From contig NC_079898.1 of the NCBI RefSeq assembly GCF_024868665.1, forward strand, positions 25,974,358 to 26,038,357: a stretch of 64,000 nucleotides of DNA. Reading direction: 5' to 3'. The notes beneath the pieces are model-generated. The model was not told the DNA's origin. It did not search any database and saw nothing but the letters and a program-made list of their open reading frames with translations. The position numbers were made by a program, and so were the translations under genes. The number at the start of each line of letters is the position of its first letter. The first letter of the stretch is position 1. The stretch is from Triplophysa rosa (taxonomy: Eukaryota; Chordata; Actinopteri; Cypriniformes; Nemacheilidae). Positions 45,301-60,300 of this stretch are shown here, piece after piece.

Positions 45301-48300
45301 GTCACAGGCTACACAAAGAGGACACACAACTGTTAAAACCATCCATACTCCAGGACGATATAGAGATGCATTTTGTTTCCAGTCCGGTTTGTACCTGGTT
45401 CTGAGGCTGTCTGAGGCTGAGCTGCTCCAGTTTCTTAACAATCCCATCACCAAGTTGTTTCCCATCTGTTTGGTGTATTGAGTCAAGAGCTCTCGTACCA
45501 CGACCTGCACACAACAACAGAATCAGACACACACAAAACACAAAACCGAGACTAAACTGGACTTCAAGAAATACTTTAACTCAGATAGGCCTGTATACGG
45601 TAGATGAGGGGTTCAAAAGTGGAAGGAAATATAGTAATACACTTTTAAAATTAAACTTTAAAAATGTATTTCAAAAGCTGCATTTTTTAAAGGGGTCACA
45701 CGAACACGTGTTTTTCTGTGTGTTTGGTGTGTTATAAGTTGCCCATGCATGTATTAGACACGTATAATTGCAAAAATGAAAGTGTGGGAACAAAAGATGC
45801 GTTCTATCTAAAAGCGAATGCTCACCCAGACCTGCCTGAAACACCTCGTGTAACCACACCCCCACAAATCTACATCAGTTGGTGGTCTGATTTGACTAAG
45901 ACCACCCAAATGTAGACGCAAGTAAGGTGGGCGTACCTGTCAGTACAATTGAAGAGGAACCTGATGTTCCAAATATGATAAGAGGCGTTACATTTCCCTC
46001 ACGCGCTTGCAGTATTCGTCCAATCACTACGCACTGGTGAACTGGCCAATCACAGCACACCTCGCTTTTCAGAGCCATGAGGTTTGTTAAAAATCTGCGC
46101 GTTTCAGAGAGGCGGGGCAAAGAGGAGATACAAACATGCACGTTATGTGGAAAATACACCGTTTTTGAACCTTAAATCGTGTATACACATTGCATTACAT
46201 CTAAAACAAACCATAATATTCCTTTTAGCCGTGTCATATGACCCCTTTAAGATAATCAAATTGGCTTTCCTACTTAAAGGTGCAGTTCGTAACTTTCTTG
46301 CAGTAAAATATCCAATAACCACTAGGCCAGTGTTATATATTTTGTTCGGTTGAGTACATACAATATCTCAAATGTTTCCAACTATTTGTAAATCGTGAGA
46401 AAATTGCCATTTTAACCAGTGACACGGACCGCGTCTGACAGTCGCCTGTCAATGGCGTCATATCCGTGTTACTAAAGACACTAGATGGAAAGCCTGCAAC
46501 CTTCAGCGGAATGTAGGAAAGCAGACTAGAGGCTGTTATATGATTAGCTGTTGTTGTTGTTTTGAACATATCTGTTTTGAACGTGCGCCCTCTAGTGGCG
46601 GGTTTTACAAACTGCGCCTTTAAAACTAGGGTTGAGCATCTTAAGAAATTTTCTGTTTCCAATTCCGGTTCCATTTAAATTAAATATTATAATTGTTTTA
46701 CTATTTTACCTTAATTGAATGTAGTGTTGCTGACTGTACGGTAGCAAGTAATGTTGAGTAATGCTAATACATCAATCACATGTGCTTTAAAGATGTTTTT
46801 ACACTATCAATAACATCCAAATAGTCTGATGAGGGCTAAGACACTTGCTCATTTCCCTAAATTAATGAAATATTAAAGAAAATAAATACAATTTTGTTTT
46901 TAAATGTTAACTGTCATACACATTCCATGTATGCACACATTCCATAAAGTCTCTATTTTACAGATAATAATGCAGCCAGGAGAGGGTGAGAGTTTCCATC
47001 ACTTTGTTTATCACTCTTGAAATGACGAAATAGTCTAACCCTCCTACGTATATAACAACAGCAGTCTATTCATTTTGTGGTTCATACAGGTTGATCAGTA
47101 TGTAAATGACAATATGAAGCAAGTATAATGTAATTTAGTGGCGGCAGGAGCTGCGCAGTGTTCGTACTATAATCAACATTAGCAATAATATTATTCATTA
47201 ACACACACTGCAGTATTCACGGAGTATGTCTCTCAAAACCTAAAATAACCTCTGCATGTCTGCACAGTGTGAGCAACACTACTATTAAACAATTACTCTA
47301 AAGTAACCAAATCGGACACAGTCTTTCAGAGAGTAACCAACCCAAACTGAGAGCGTGCCGGTCATGTGTATGAAATTTGGAGCTTCATGCTAATTTTCCT
47401 CATGGTAGGTGATGCAGTAGTATCTCTTAATAGCTGCATGGTTTTCGAAAAATCCCCAAAACTAATCCGAGAGCGGCTGGCAGACCAATTCACTATTCTT
47501 GTGACTTTAATCTTCAGTGCACTATTGCATGAAAACCTTTAAGTGAGGGTTTCCCTGAGGGGGGAAAATCCCTAATGGGAAGGGATTAAAAAAAAAGCGT
47601 TGCAGGGTTTTCATGCAGCCGAATCAAGACCCTCAATCCCAGCAGCCTCCTTGCTTACATGCCCTATTATGACCTTCAGCATTGATTTGCTATTTGTCAA
47701 TGGCTTTGACCTAATCTATCTTTAAAAGCTGCAATCCGTAACTTTCTTTACAATGAATCAGTTATTGTGCAAGTACGTAAAGAAATCATTGTTACTTGAC
47801 CTTGATTCACAACAGTAAGCCTACCGTAGCGAAACCCACGTCAAAAGTGACCTGCTGTCTTAGGTTTCAAACAAAGATTGTTTCTGGTTTTATTTGTAGT
47901 TAATGCACAGTAACCACAAACTTACTAAGGCCTCCCCACAATAACCCTGCTGTACTATGGTATTGGTATTTGTAGTAAAGTTATGGTATTACAAATGGCA
48001 ATCAATCTGCCTAAAAACATCTTCAAATAAAAACCATGGTTAATTTTTCCAAGTGTTATGTCATCATTCACTCACCGCATATCAATCCAAACCTGAATGA
48101 CCCTCTCTCTTCTGCAGAACACAAAAGAAGATATTTTGATGAACGTTGGTAACCAAACAACACTGAACCCCATTGACATCCATTGTATGGGCACAAAACC
48201 ACAGAGACATTTCTCAAAGTATCTTCTTTTGTGTTCCACTGAAGAAAAAGTCGCATGCATTGAATACATGTGTATGTGTATTAGTGCATAAATGTTTATT

Positions 48301-51300
48301 TTTGAATGGTAAAAATAATCTGATACCTTTATATTAACCACTGTTCTGAATATTGGTACGGCCCACTCCGTTGTGTGCATTGTGTTTACAGCCCTGGTTT
48401 CAACTCTTCAGTGTTAAAGTCCCCGTGAACCGGAAGTTGCGATCGTTTTTACTTGCGTGTTTTGACGCATTTCCGAGTGAAATGGAATTTGGAATGAGAA
48501 AAATTACGGGCGTGGCTTTCGTCTATCTCTGCGATTTGATTGGATGTATAAAAACAGCTGTTGCATTTTGACATGGAACTGGCAGCAAACGGACAGTTGA
48601 AGGGGAGGAGCTAACGGATGCTCCGCCCAAGCCGTCTAACATACATCATCTAAGATGGATCGTCATTACAGGACGGAAGTGCATTTTCAGATTTTAACTA
48701 AAGATTATGAGGGCACACGAATTTTAAAAAGAGAACGACCTGCATTGATCAACTATTTACAATTAACGCTGCAATATTTCATGAAAAAATAGGCATCGTC
48801 ATTTTTAATTTCACTGGGACTTTAATATGACAACGCCATCGGTCTATTTCGCAGGATGCAACTGCATGACTTTATTTTGGTCCTGAAGGAGCTAATCTAA
48901 TTTCAGCAGAAAATCCATGTCTTTAGGCTTCTGGACAGGCTGTGAATGCAGACCTTGTGTGTGAGTTTATGTGCGTGTTATTTGTCGATGTGTCTCGTCT
49001 AGTGTTGTTCTGTCACTGGCGTCCAGCGCTTATTGATGCGATACGAATCAGACGCCGTGTAAAGCAGAAAGATTACCGCAACAATAACCTGTAACTGTGC
49101 TCCAAACGCATTATTGACAACTCAATGGTGTGATCGAGAATCAAAATCTTTTCATTCGAATGCCTTCATAATGCACTTAATTTAATTTAGCTCGTCTCTG
49201 TTTGCCCTCTGAGCGGTCATCTCCTAGACATCTCTGTGTTTTCCGTTTACACGCTGTTGTTTGTCACAGCATGGGAATTTAAATGTGATATTGGACTCTG
49301 GATTAATCGCATCCAGAATAAAAGTTTGTGTTTACATAACTTATGTCTATGTACTGTGCATATTAATTTTCTATTTATAAATACAAACACATACACAAGT
49401 ATACATATTTAGGAAATATTTACATGTATTTATTTATATTTACCAATAATTGAAATGATATATAAATGTTTATTAATATTTAGATTTTTCTTAAATATAT
49501 GCATGGATGTGTATGTGTTAATAAATACAAAATTATTATGCACAGTACACAGATAAATATTATGTAAACACAAACTTTTATTCTGAATGCGATTTATCGC
49601 GATTAATCTTTTGACAGCCCTAATATAAAGCCAACATCTCCAAAATAAGCAAGAAAACAACCTCAAGGAAAAGTTAACATGACCCTTGTGACCAGGCGTT
49701 TTTATGGTCTTGATTTGTTGACCGTTTTTCAGATGCGTGCTGATGTATGTGGTGTTTGTCAATACCTGCAGCATGACCATGTTGTCCCCTTCAAATGTGA
49801 CAAAGACGTCTGAATCGCACTTTAGAGACGGGATTCGGTTTTCCATCATGAAACCCTGGAGGAGATCAAGCACAGCACGTGTGTAAATGTGACACTTAAA
49901 GGGACAGTTCACCCAAAATGAAAATTCTTTCGTTGTTTATACGACTTTCTTTCTTCTACGTTTTAAGAAATGTTGGCAACCAAACAACAATGACCCTCAT
50001 TGGCTTCCATTGTATCAATACAAAACCACAGAGACATTTCTCAAAATATCATCATCTGTTTCACAGAGGAAAGAGTCACATACAAGGGTGAATAAATGAT
50101 GACAGAATTGTTTTTTTTTTTTTTTAGATTTAGATTTAGATTTAGATTCAATTTATTGTCATTGCACATGTACAAGTACAAGGCAACGAAATGTGACCTC
50201 TGCATTTAACCCATCCAGAGAGTAGTGAACACACGTACCCCCGGAGCAGTGGGCAGCTATCACTACAGCGCCCGGGGAGCAAGTAGGGGTAAGGTGCCTT
50301 GCTCAAGGGCACCTCAGTTGTTACCCGCCGGCCCTGGGAATCGAACCGGCAACCTTCTGGTCATGAGTCCGACTCTCTAACCATTAGACCACATCTGCCC
50401 CCAGGATAGTTTTGGGTGAACTATCCCTTTTTGAAGCCAAAAGATAGTGGAGCGTCAAAATATTCCGTTTTCTGTATCAAGCTTACATTACTTGAAAGCA
50501 TCTTAACATCAATGCGCACGCACAGCTTTCTCTCATACTGCTTGACTTATGTTGGGTTAGATCAAAATATATAAACAAAGAGTATGGACTACCAAGAGGC
50601 GAAACTCAATAGAACGATGATGGCAATATCAGCTGCTTTTGTTCTTTAAATAAAAAAAATTAAGCTGAAATCCAACCTGAATGATGACAAAACATGATGA
50701 CAAAACCTTTGCTCTCTAGATATCATGCGAGTTATCAAGCATTAGCATAATGAACGCTTTATTAATACCAACATATTAAGGACATGCATAGGAGAAAAAA
50801 AATCCGGTCACACCATAGGATAAATTTAAACTATATAGAAACCCAATATAAACCATCACAAAAATTCATGGTTACCATTATGAACCATTAGCTTTTTACA
50901 AAATTCCTTTTTGTAGTGTGTTTTTGGTATTAATCTAAAAGGATTTAACATTAGAACAATTAAATCCATTAAATTATTGTTTTTTTTTCAGCATGGTTCT
51001 ATAAGATCATCATGTTTGTAGTGTGTTCCAGGGCATTAAAACGTACAATATATATTTGAGACCTAGTGGAGAACTTATAATAGTAGTAGTAAATGTGTGA
51101 AGTTGCATACAATGGAAATACTCAATAAAGTAGGCTAAATAGTAGGATTCGACAACTGATAACATAAAACATATATAAAACAATACAACATTTACTGTAG
51201 GCGTCACACAATTTACTGATGACCTAATTTGAGAATTTTCTATTGCGCTATTCTGTATGTCTGGCCTATTGTCCAGCTGGCATTTTCACCCCAAGATGGC

Positions 51301-54300
51301 GGCTGCGCCACCGAAGCGCCAACTAGTGGCTGTTTCCCAACAAGCACCAGAGTTTCGCCTCTTGGTATACTCTTTGATATAAATGTCAGGTGTCTGTGAA
51401 CTAGAAAAATTCAGCCCAGGGCAGATAAACAACTTTCTGAAGTCCGGCTTCACACTTCTGTTCACACTTGAAACACATCAAGTTCAATAGTTCACCCAAA
51501 CATGCAAAATTCAAACCAAACCAATCCCATCTAAGCGCTATATTCAATTTGCATAATACAACTATTATGAACAGTAATGACAAAAATGCTAAATAGTTGC
51601 ATACGTGTTTAACATGCCACACCACAGGACACTTCAAATGTGACAAGGTATTTCATGTTTCATATTTCATGACAACCACAATATAGAGAATAAGGTTAAA
51701 GTGTTTTAACCTTAAAGCCAAGAGGAGAAAAACACCGTCTGAAATGATTTTGGCATGTTTGTATTTGATACCTTTACCGCAGGACATTAGGCGTTTGTTT
51801 ATATAATGTGTGTAAGGCAACACACACTCACCATGCCGCCAGTACACTCACGGCAGTCTTGCAGACACGCGAGGTTCTGCCACGTGCTGTACGCTTTGAG
51901 TCCTGCGACCAGCGCCTGTAGAGAACGATTGCTTTGAAGATCTCGCCCATGATACAGTGCATCATCCATCAGATCAGCGGCATACCTGCGATCAAACCAC
52001 ACAAACGCTTTAAACTCTATACAACATCACGTATGCCATTACTGTATTTGCTGTAAATAATAATATCATTGATGTTTGCGCACGTGGACACTTGGCATTA
52101 GAGATTTCATTAAGTGACATCTGAAATTGTAGATAATTTGATAAAAATGAATGCATTAAATAACAAAAGTCTTCAAGTCCACTCACACATAGACCTCTTC
52201 GGATGTCGTAAGCAATGCTAGTTCAACGCTGGTCCAGAAGGACTTCCAGTTTCAGTTTTTAACACTACGCAAATGTTTGAACAAGATGCAACCAACAGAA
52301 CATGTATAATCCAATAAAAATGTTAAACAAATATATATATATATATACAGTATATATATATATATATGATTTAATTGTGTGTTAGATTTTAAAATGAAAT
52401 AAATAAAAATGAAACCAGAAGTGGCTCTGGACTAGTGTTTACATCTGGGGCTTCGTTTTACAAGTTAGTCACCTCATTTTTTTCTTCGAGTCAATTATAT
52501 AAAAAGGTAGATTGGTCTTACTGAAATATGAAAAGTAAGACAGATTAGTCCTAAACTATAAAAGTTTTTAAGACACAGTCTTAACTTCGAGGCTAGGTTT
52601 ATGCAACTGGCCGCTGTTCGTGAAGTGGTCTATAGATATAAATACTCACGAATGAACTTTCACAGTACAGATTTTAAAGAAGTGTTTTGTTTTGTGGATT
52701 GAAACTACTGTTGTATGAGATGTGATTGCAGATAAATCGCCTTGAAGACTGAGGTGGTTTTCTTGAAGGATCTCATCTGCTGTGGTATTTCTCAGAAAGT
52801 GTCACCGTCTGAATGTTCTGCTTTGTGCCATTGGCCTGATTTACATAAAAACAGAGACCTCAAGTGGAGACGAGTGAAAATGCCCAACCACAACAAATAT
52901 CATAGTGTGAAATATGTGTTTTTATATTGAAGCTGCTCTCCATGAATAGTATACACCCAAGTGTGGTAATCATTCGCGCATCATTACGGCATACATCTGA
53001 TGTAAGATCTACTGTTGAACGATATGTCAGATCAATCGAACATACAGTACATCTCATGTAATATTAGCAGGTATTTCTAAATATATTAAATGTCTAATGT
53101 GCCCTACTACCACATGACTTACCCCTTCTTACAATGAACACACTAGTGGAAAAACAATAGACTGTTTCAGCGGCAACAACATAAACAAACTTAACTTCCT
53201 GTAGACCTCTGAAAAGAATAACTGTCGAGTAGTTAATTTCATTTATCACAACTAATATACAATAAAATATAAATATGATCTGATTATTATAAATATAAGT
53301 TGAATATAAAATAAATGGTCATATTATAACCAAACACAGACCGGAAGTGAACTTCAGGCCAGGTGTGTTCATCTGATAAAAAGGTCTATAAACAAAAGAA
53401 AAGAAACTCTTTCTTATTCATTTAAAATCATCAGGAGAGTTGTTACCTGGTGGTGAAGGTGAGCGCGAGGGCAGCAGCCAGGTGCGGCATCAATCTTAGA
53501 TTCTGCGTCTGATGCTCGATGATCTTCACCTCATCCTGGTCCTTTGGACCGAACTGCCTGCGACTGTTCAAATGAAGTTTTTCATTTGTGATGTTTGCCA
53601 AGGCCAACATAATTACTGTCTACCATCCCATACATTCGCTGTCAAAGATTTGAGCAAACTTTATCCCAAAATAAACACGCATTTATTCACTCTCATGTGT
53701 TTTAAAACCTGTATGTGACTTTATCTAAAAGAAGATATTTTGAGAAATGTCTCAGTGGTTTTATGTTCATACAGGGGCACAATGTTGTTTGGTTACCAAC
53801 ATTGTTCAAAATCTCTTGTTTAGTGTTCTGGAGAAGAAAGAAAGCCATACAGGTTTGAAATAAGAAAAGTGAGTAAATGATGAATTATTTTAATTTTTCT
53901 GTTTTTTAGTGAACTGTCCCTTAAACACATGCCGCACCATTCACGCCGTCTCAAATCCTGTTGCTTGTTGAAGAAAGGTGTGCGCTATTCAATTTATTTA
54001 AATTCAAATTAGATTGTTTATTATTTTTTATTATTCGAGACTTATTATTCTTTTTATTATTATTAGACTTATATGATAACAACTGCATTAAAGAAGGGAC
54101 CCAAACCAAGTTTAGAAATCAGAAAATCATAGATATTTGGAGGTGGAGCTCTTTTGATATTAGCCAATAAGCAACCACCAAAAGCACCGTAGCAATGCCA
54201 CGTACAACCCAAATCGACTATTCAGAAGAACTTCGAAACGCTGCAGTCTAGCACTGTGAAAGTGAGTTTTCTAAGCACCACCCACTCTTAAATCTGAGTT

Positions 54301-57300
54301 TAACTCGCTGTACAACAGAAGGATTTTACAGACACAAACACTAAAGGGGAAACATCCATTATTAACACACATGATCAGATATCAACCAGAAGACACGACG
54401 GGGTCAAACATGCCGCAACACACCTGGACGTCATACCGTGGAAATTAGCCAATAAAACCTTCCAGGTAACCCATTTTTCTAACCACACGTCTGCTGTGTT
54501 GTGTGTTTACATGGGTAGAGGAAGATTTGCTGTGGTGGACGTCTGGTCCTGTGCGTGTGTGCTTGTATGTTTCTGCCGAAGTCAGTTCTGAAGTCAAGGT
54601 ACACCTGTTACCCTCACCACAAACTGTATCTCTACATCTAACATACTGCAGGTGGCTTCCCCACAGAACAGAAGACACACGGGGAGGGCTAAGGAGTGTG
54701 CGTCTGTGTGGTTTTGAAGGTGAGAAGCCCACACAGAAATCCTATTGCAACTTGCATCGTCTACACTCTAAATGTGTCCTCTTGTAGATTAGTTTTATTT
54801 GGGTCAAATCAAGCAGACAGCTTTCTGGTACGTGACAGTATGTGCCGATATATACAGTAGTATAGCCGATGCACAGAGCAAATCCAATCCAACGAAAAGT
54901 TGGATGTTATTTTGGCATGAATTTTAAAGTCTCCGTGAGACCGGAGGCATTTCCGAGTGAAATGGAATGTCGAAATAGTGGGCGTGGCTTTCGTCTTTCT
55001 CTGCGATTTGATTGGATGTATAAAAACAGCCGTCGCATTTTGAAATGGAACTGGCAGCAGACTGACAGTCGAAGGGGAGGAGTTAACCGATGCTCCGCCC
55101 AAGCCGTCTAACATACGTCATCTAAGATGGATCGTCATTTCTGGGCGGGAGTGCATTTTCAGATTTTAACTGAAGATAAAGAGGGCACAAGAATTTTAAA
55201 AAGACAATGACCCACATTGATCAACTATTTACTATAAACGCTGCAATATTTCATGAGAAAATAGGCATCGTGATTTTTTATTTCACTGGGACTTTAAGCG
55301 GGTTTTCTAGACATTCCTCTATTCCTACCCCAAAATGACAGTGGTTGACCACTGACTGACATGTCTGGCCAACAAACAAAGCAATGTTCCGAAAGTGCCC
55401 AAGACAGCATTTACACACTTAAAGAAGTCAAGTTACGGATGACCTCTGTGGAGTTGTCTTGATTTGATAGTTTGGTATTCATGTCAGCGTTAATGTTTCT
55501 GAAGGCGAAGCTTACAGCTGCATTTTATGCAAAGTCATATTCAGTTAGGATGCCTCGAGGCCGAGGAAAACTGTTGTTTCTTGGCTGAAATATCCCTTTA
55601 ACTCGACTGCCGATTCTTGATAGTTTGATTGTTGTTGAGTTTTATCTCAAAGCCTCTCTTTCACAAAGACTAAATTGAAATGGCTTTGTGGTGCATGCTG
55701 TAAAAGATAAACTCAACCCAAGATGAGGTGTGATGGGGTGAAGCTTATAGGCTGATACGTGTGCGGTTTCTCCATCAGTCATCGCACCTGCCGGGCTCGA
55801 GCGCTCAGACATGTTTTGGTACCAAACCTGCAGTGATGGAAGTGCGTGGGCGCACAGAGGTGTTTTGCAAATGGAAAACCTGCAAGTATAGACAGCAAAC
55901 ATTTCCTCTTTTCTTCACTTTTTCACTTGGGGGATACCACGGTAAGAGACAACCCTGCAGCCACCCACGCACAAACACACACACATACACACAAGCCACA
56001 CGGCAGTAACAGCAAATGAGACCTTTTGAGTCTTCTGTACGGGATGTTCTCGGCGGCGAGAAGAAAATCCAAACGTCACAACATTCTTTTTTGTGTTTTT
56101 TTAGATGTTGTTGTTTATAGTCTCATTAAAAGAAACTTCACAACATTTGTACATCTGATGTCAGCCGTTTCGTTTGAAGATGCACGGTATGTGACGGCAC
56201 ATCACATTTTGAGATCTGGAGTCACAACATTTACACACACACACACACACGTCTGGTTTACTATCTCCGTGGGGACAGTCCATAGGCATAATGTTTTTTA
56301 TACTGTACAAACTGTATATTTTATCCCCTAAACCTAAAGATCATAGAAAACTTTTTGCATTTTTAGATTCTAAAAAAATATTGTTCTATACAATTTACAA
56401 GCTTTTTGCCCATCGGGACCTCAATTTTGGTCCCCATGTGTTGGTGTGCATTCAGGTTTAGGTCCCCACCGGGATATAAAAACAAGTCACAGTTTTGTCA
56501 TGTCTTACCTGTGACTGTAGCGTACGGCTATGATGAGCCCCAGCTAAGAGAAGAAAACACACACAGACACACAGATTTAATATGTGGTGCAATGTCGATT
56601 CTCATCAAACATGAAAAACTCGTTTCTCTGCAGGTTTCTGTTCCTAAAAGCACTTTATTGGTGCATGAATAATTATATTAATGTCATGCACCAACAGATA
56701 CAGTAATAACTATTTCGTTGTTTAGTCACTCTCTTGTGTGACTTGATTTTTTCTGCAGACCACAAAAGAAGATATTTTGAAGAACGTCGAAAACCAAACA
56801 ACACTGAACCCCGCTGACGCAAAACCTCCGAGACATTTCTCAAAATAACCTGTTTCACAGAAGAAAGAGTACTATACAGGTTTTGAGTGACACGACGTTG
56901 AATAAATCATGTCAGCATGCTAAAACATTGACAAAACCTCTGAACACTGGCCTAACATTTGACTCTCTATTCTGTTTGTCACAAAGTGAAAACAATTTGA
57001 TACTGGTATCAGACCTACATAAATACATTTGTTTACGCATTATATTCTTTATACAGACACATAATTAAACCGAACTTTTGATCATTCCAAAGCTCATATC
57101 CGATATTGAATGTGGCACAAACACAGTATTGTTCAGCGCTAACTAAACATTTTATCAGACAGTAAACAGACTTATGTCTCCCTCTTGTGGTGATCACTAA
57201 GTTTCCCATTTTCATTGATGTTGTCCTCTAATTAAATACCATTTGTGGTAAATGTGAGTTTATCATGAACAGGTGTGTTTAGTGTCAGTGTTTCGCTGAC

Positions 57301-60300
57301 CTTCATGGCGGCCATGGCCTGTACAGTAAGACAGAGACGGGTGGGCGTCAGTGCTGCCAGCATAGCATTAAAGCGGCTCTGTTTACTGGGGATTGGCGAT
57401 GAGTACCGACCATCAGCGGCGACAAAACCAAACCTGCAACATACACGCAAACACTGACATACACACATACTTCAACATTATTTCTTATCTCAAATTCTCA
57501 CGGCGAACTCACTTGCTTAGCAGATATTCCCGGGGTATCCGTACATGCTCAAATATCAGAATGCCATTGTCAACCCCATGCAGTCCTGCATACAATCACA
57601 TAAAGCAGAATACATCTTAATTTATCATTATATTCAGAATGACTCGAATACAAACATCTGTCATATTACCTTCCTTGTGCATCATGTCAATCACACTCAC
57701 TCCCGGCCACATGACTCCATTCTGATCACGGATGGGTACGATGAAACAGTGAGGGCCTGACACAAATAGATAAACACGTTAATTGACTAATGGACAAACG
57801 CAGAAGTATAATTAAATGTTTGGATAGATCTCTATGCAAACAAGCTATGCAATACAATGACATCAGACACAGTTTGGGGAGGGGGGTTTATGACATGATG
57901 ATGCCCCCGTTCACAAAGTAAAGACGTCATTGCATTGTGTTAGCAGCACAAAGATCACGGGTTCGATATCCAGAGGACACGTATACTGATAAAATGCGAA
58001 CTTTGAGTGCACTGTAAATCGCTTTGGATAAAAGTTCATATAGAAATGGTTTGCTGAGGTGTGCAAGAACTTGACCGGCATTAACATGTTACATAACATA
58101 ACATGCTTTTCTTTCTATTATCGCTATAATGATTGCAAAAATACATTTTCCTAATTTTAACTATAATCATGGAATATATATTTCTATAAAAATACAATAT
58201 ATTGAGCAATACATAAAGCATGGCTGCTTTTCATACATTAAAAAATGAAGAGTTCATTTGCAAAAACGGATTTTTTGATTGTGTATTCCAATTAATTTCA
58301 AACTGCAAGATGTTTTTTGATTAAACATTTTTAATTACGTTATTATAACTAAAATAAACGCAGCTAACTAACACCGCGTCGACACCGGACGCGTCGCGCC
58401 ACATCCAGTGTAGACAAAAATAAAAATTGTAATGGGTTCTATTGCGTTCTATTGTCTCTTGTCGCGTTGCGCCTCGTCCGCTGTAGGCACGGTGTTACAC
58501 AGTTAAACACAATAAATTTCGAAAATTAAAAAAATGGAGTTATCTGTTTTTGCAAATAAACTCTTCATATATAATTTAATACTTTGCATTATACTTTCTA
58601 GTATATTCCCATATATTTTTGTTTCGTAATGGCATGCTAGCATTCGTTGGGTTGCAAGTCAAAATAGCCCATGCTCAGACTCAAATCTTTCTTGCCGTAA
58701 ATCTGATCGCTTGGGAAACTCAACAAACGTTACTGTTGGTGTCTATAGCTTAAACAAAATCTAATGAAACACAAACCAAGTTCATCAGGGTTTGTTCACA
58801 TCACTGACACCGTGATGATTAAGTGCCACGTGCTTTAGTACGAGTGATGATAACAAACGTTCACTGTTGGATCAGTCTTACCGTGCAACTCTCCGTTTAT
58901 AATGAGCTGAGCGAATACAGCAGCGACGTTTCCTTTCATCGCGTTTCCAATGTACATTTTCTGAGCGTCTTTAGAGGGCGTGTGGATTATGAACTCCTGC
59001 AGAGGAAGGGTCAGAACGTCAAAACATTCAGCAAGCATGAGAAATATCTTGTAAACGACCTCTGATGATATTAGTTTCACCGGTCCTTACATCGGGAATC
59101 ATTATTACGCTATAAAGTTTTGTATCAGAATCAGATTTGAAGAAAGTGCAGTAGAGGGGAGTCCTGTAAGAGAATTACCTGTGTGGATTGATTGTATCGG
59201 GCTTCAGTAAGAATTCCCCGTACGTTGCTACCGTGACCCCTCTCGGTCATGGCGAACATGCCTGTGAATTCTAACTCCTGCAAATCAACACAGAATCACT
59301 GCGTCGCATGAACATGAGAGGAACTGGTATTTCATCGTTCCATTTAATTGATCGTGTCAAAATAATGATAAATCACAGATTATTATTGGTTATAAATGAT
59401 GTTGCTCCAAATATTTCTGTGACACAAAAATGTTTGGCTAAATGAAATGAAAGTCAAAATCGATTTATATGGAGAAATATGTGATTCAAAGAAAAGAGAA
59501 ACAAAGGGTTGTTCAAACCAGAAGTATTTTGCTATGAACTAATTCTCGAAAATCAACCGTTTGCAGACATGAGATTGCAATGAACAAACAACACATATGA
59601 CCTCATGAGCTCCTACACCAAATACGAGCAGGACTTTGATTTGCAAACATGTTTGTGCAGAGACGCGTGTTAAAGACTCACTGAAACCGGGAGATACCAT
59701 TTTTCCTTCTGCTCTGAACTTCCTAGATTGCTAACAGCACCTCCGTACAATGCACACACAACACCGACCTGTGGATTACAGCAGCGCTACAGCGTGACTA
59801 TTCAAACAAATGATACCCATGTGGAATACATGCAAATGTGTCGTCTCATGCATGCCAACACCACATGCAAATGCTCTTGAGACCAGTTCAAATTCAGTTA
59901 CAATCTACACAACGGCTGCGGCTGAGAACAGTGCGTTCGGTCTTTAACTAGAAGCTGTTATATGAATATAAAAATGGAGTAAAACATGGAAAACCTTGAC
60001 TCCTGTAGCCATGTCCGCTGAGCAGATGAGCTCTGTTATACTCAAACTCTTGGCTGTGAAACCTTTCTGTTTCTCCTTCACCTGAACAAACAAGCAATGT
60101 GAAGAAAGCACTTTAATCATACTGGACAGAACAAGCTAACAGATGTGATTTATTTTCAAAAACGCACTGGTGTACTACCGTGGCATGCTTCGAAGAATGC
60201 ACATATATATCATGAATTAGTTGATCTATTAGTGAAATACTACAGTACGCAGGACATCTTAGTTAAAAAAAAAAGACATTGCATTAATAAAAAACATCAA

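Noticed and set aside
49430..49912. 160-codon minus-strand open frame as one gene
   Set aside because: Only its middle (49766-49855) is real coding sequence, acoxl exon 13, bounded by GT-AG sites. The remainder is intron and a hAT-type MITE.
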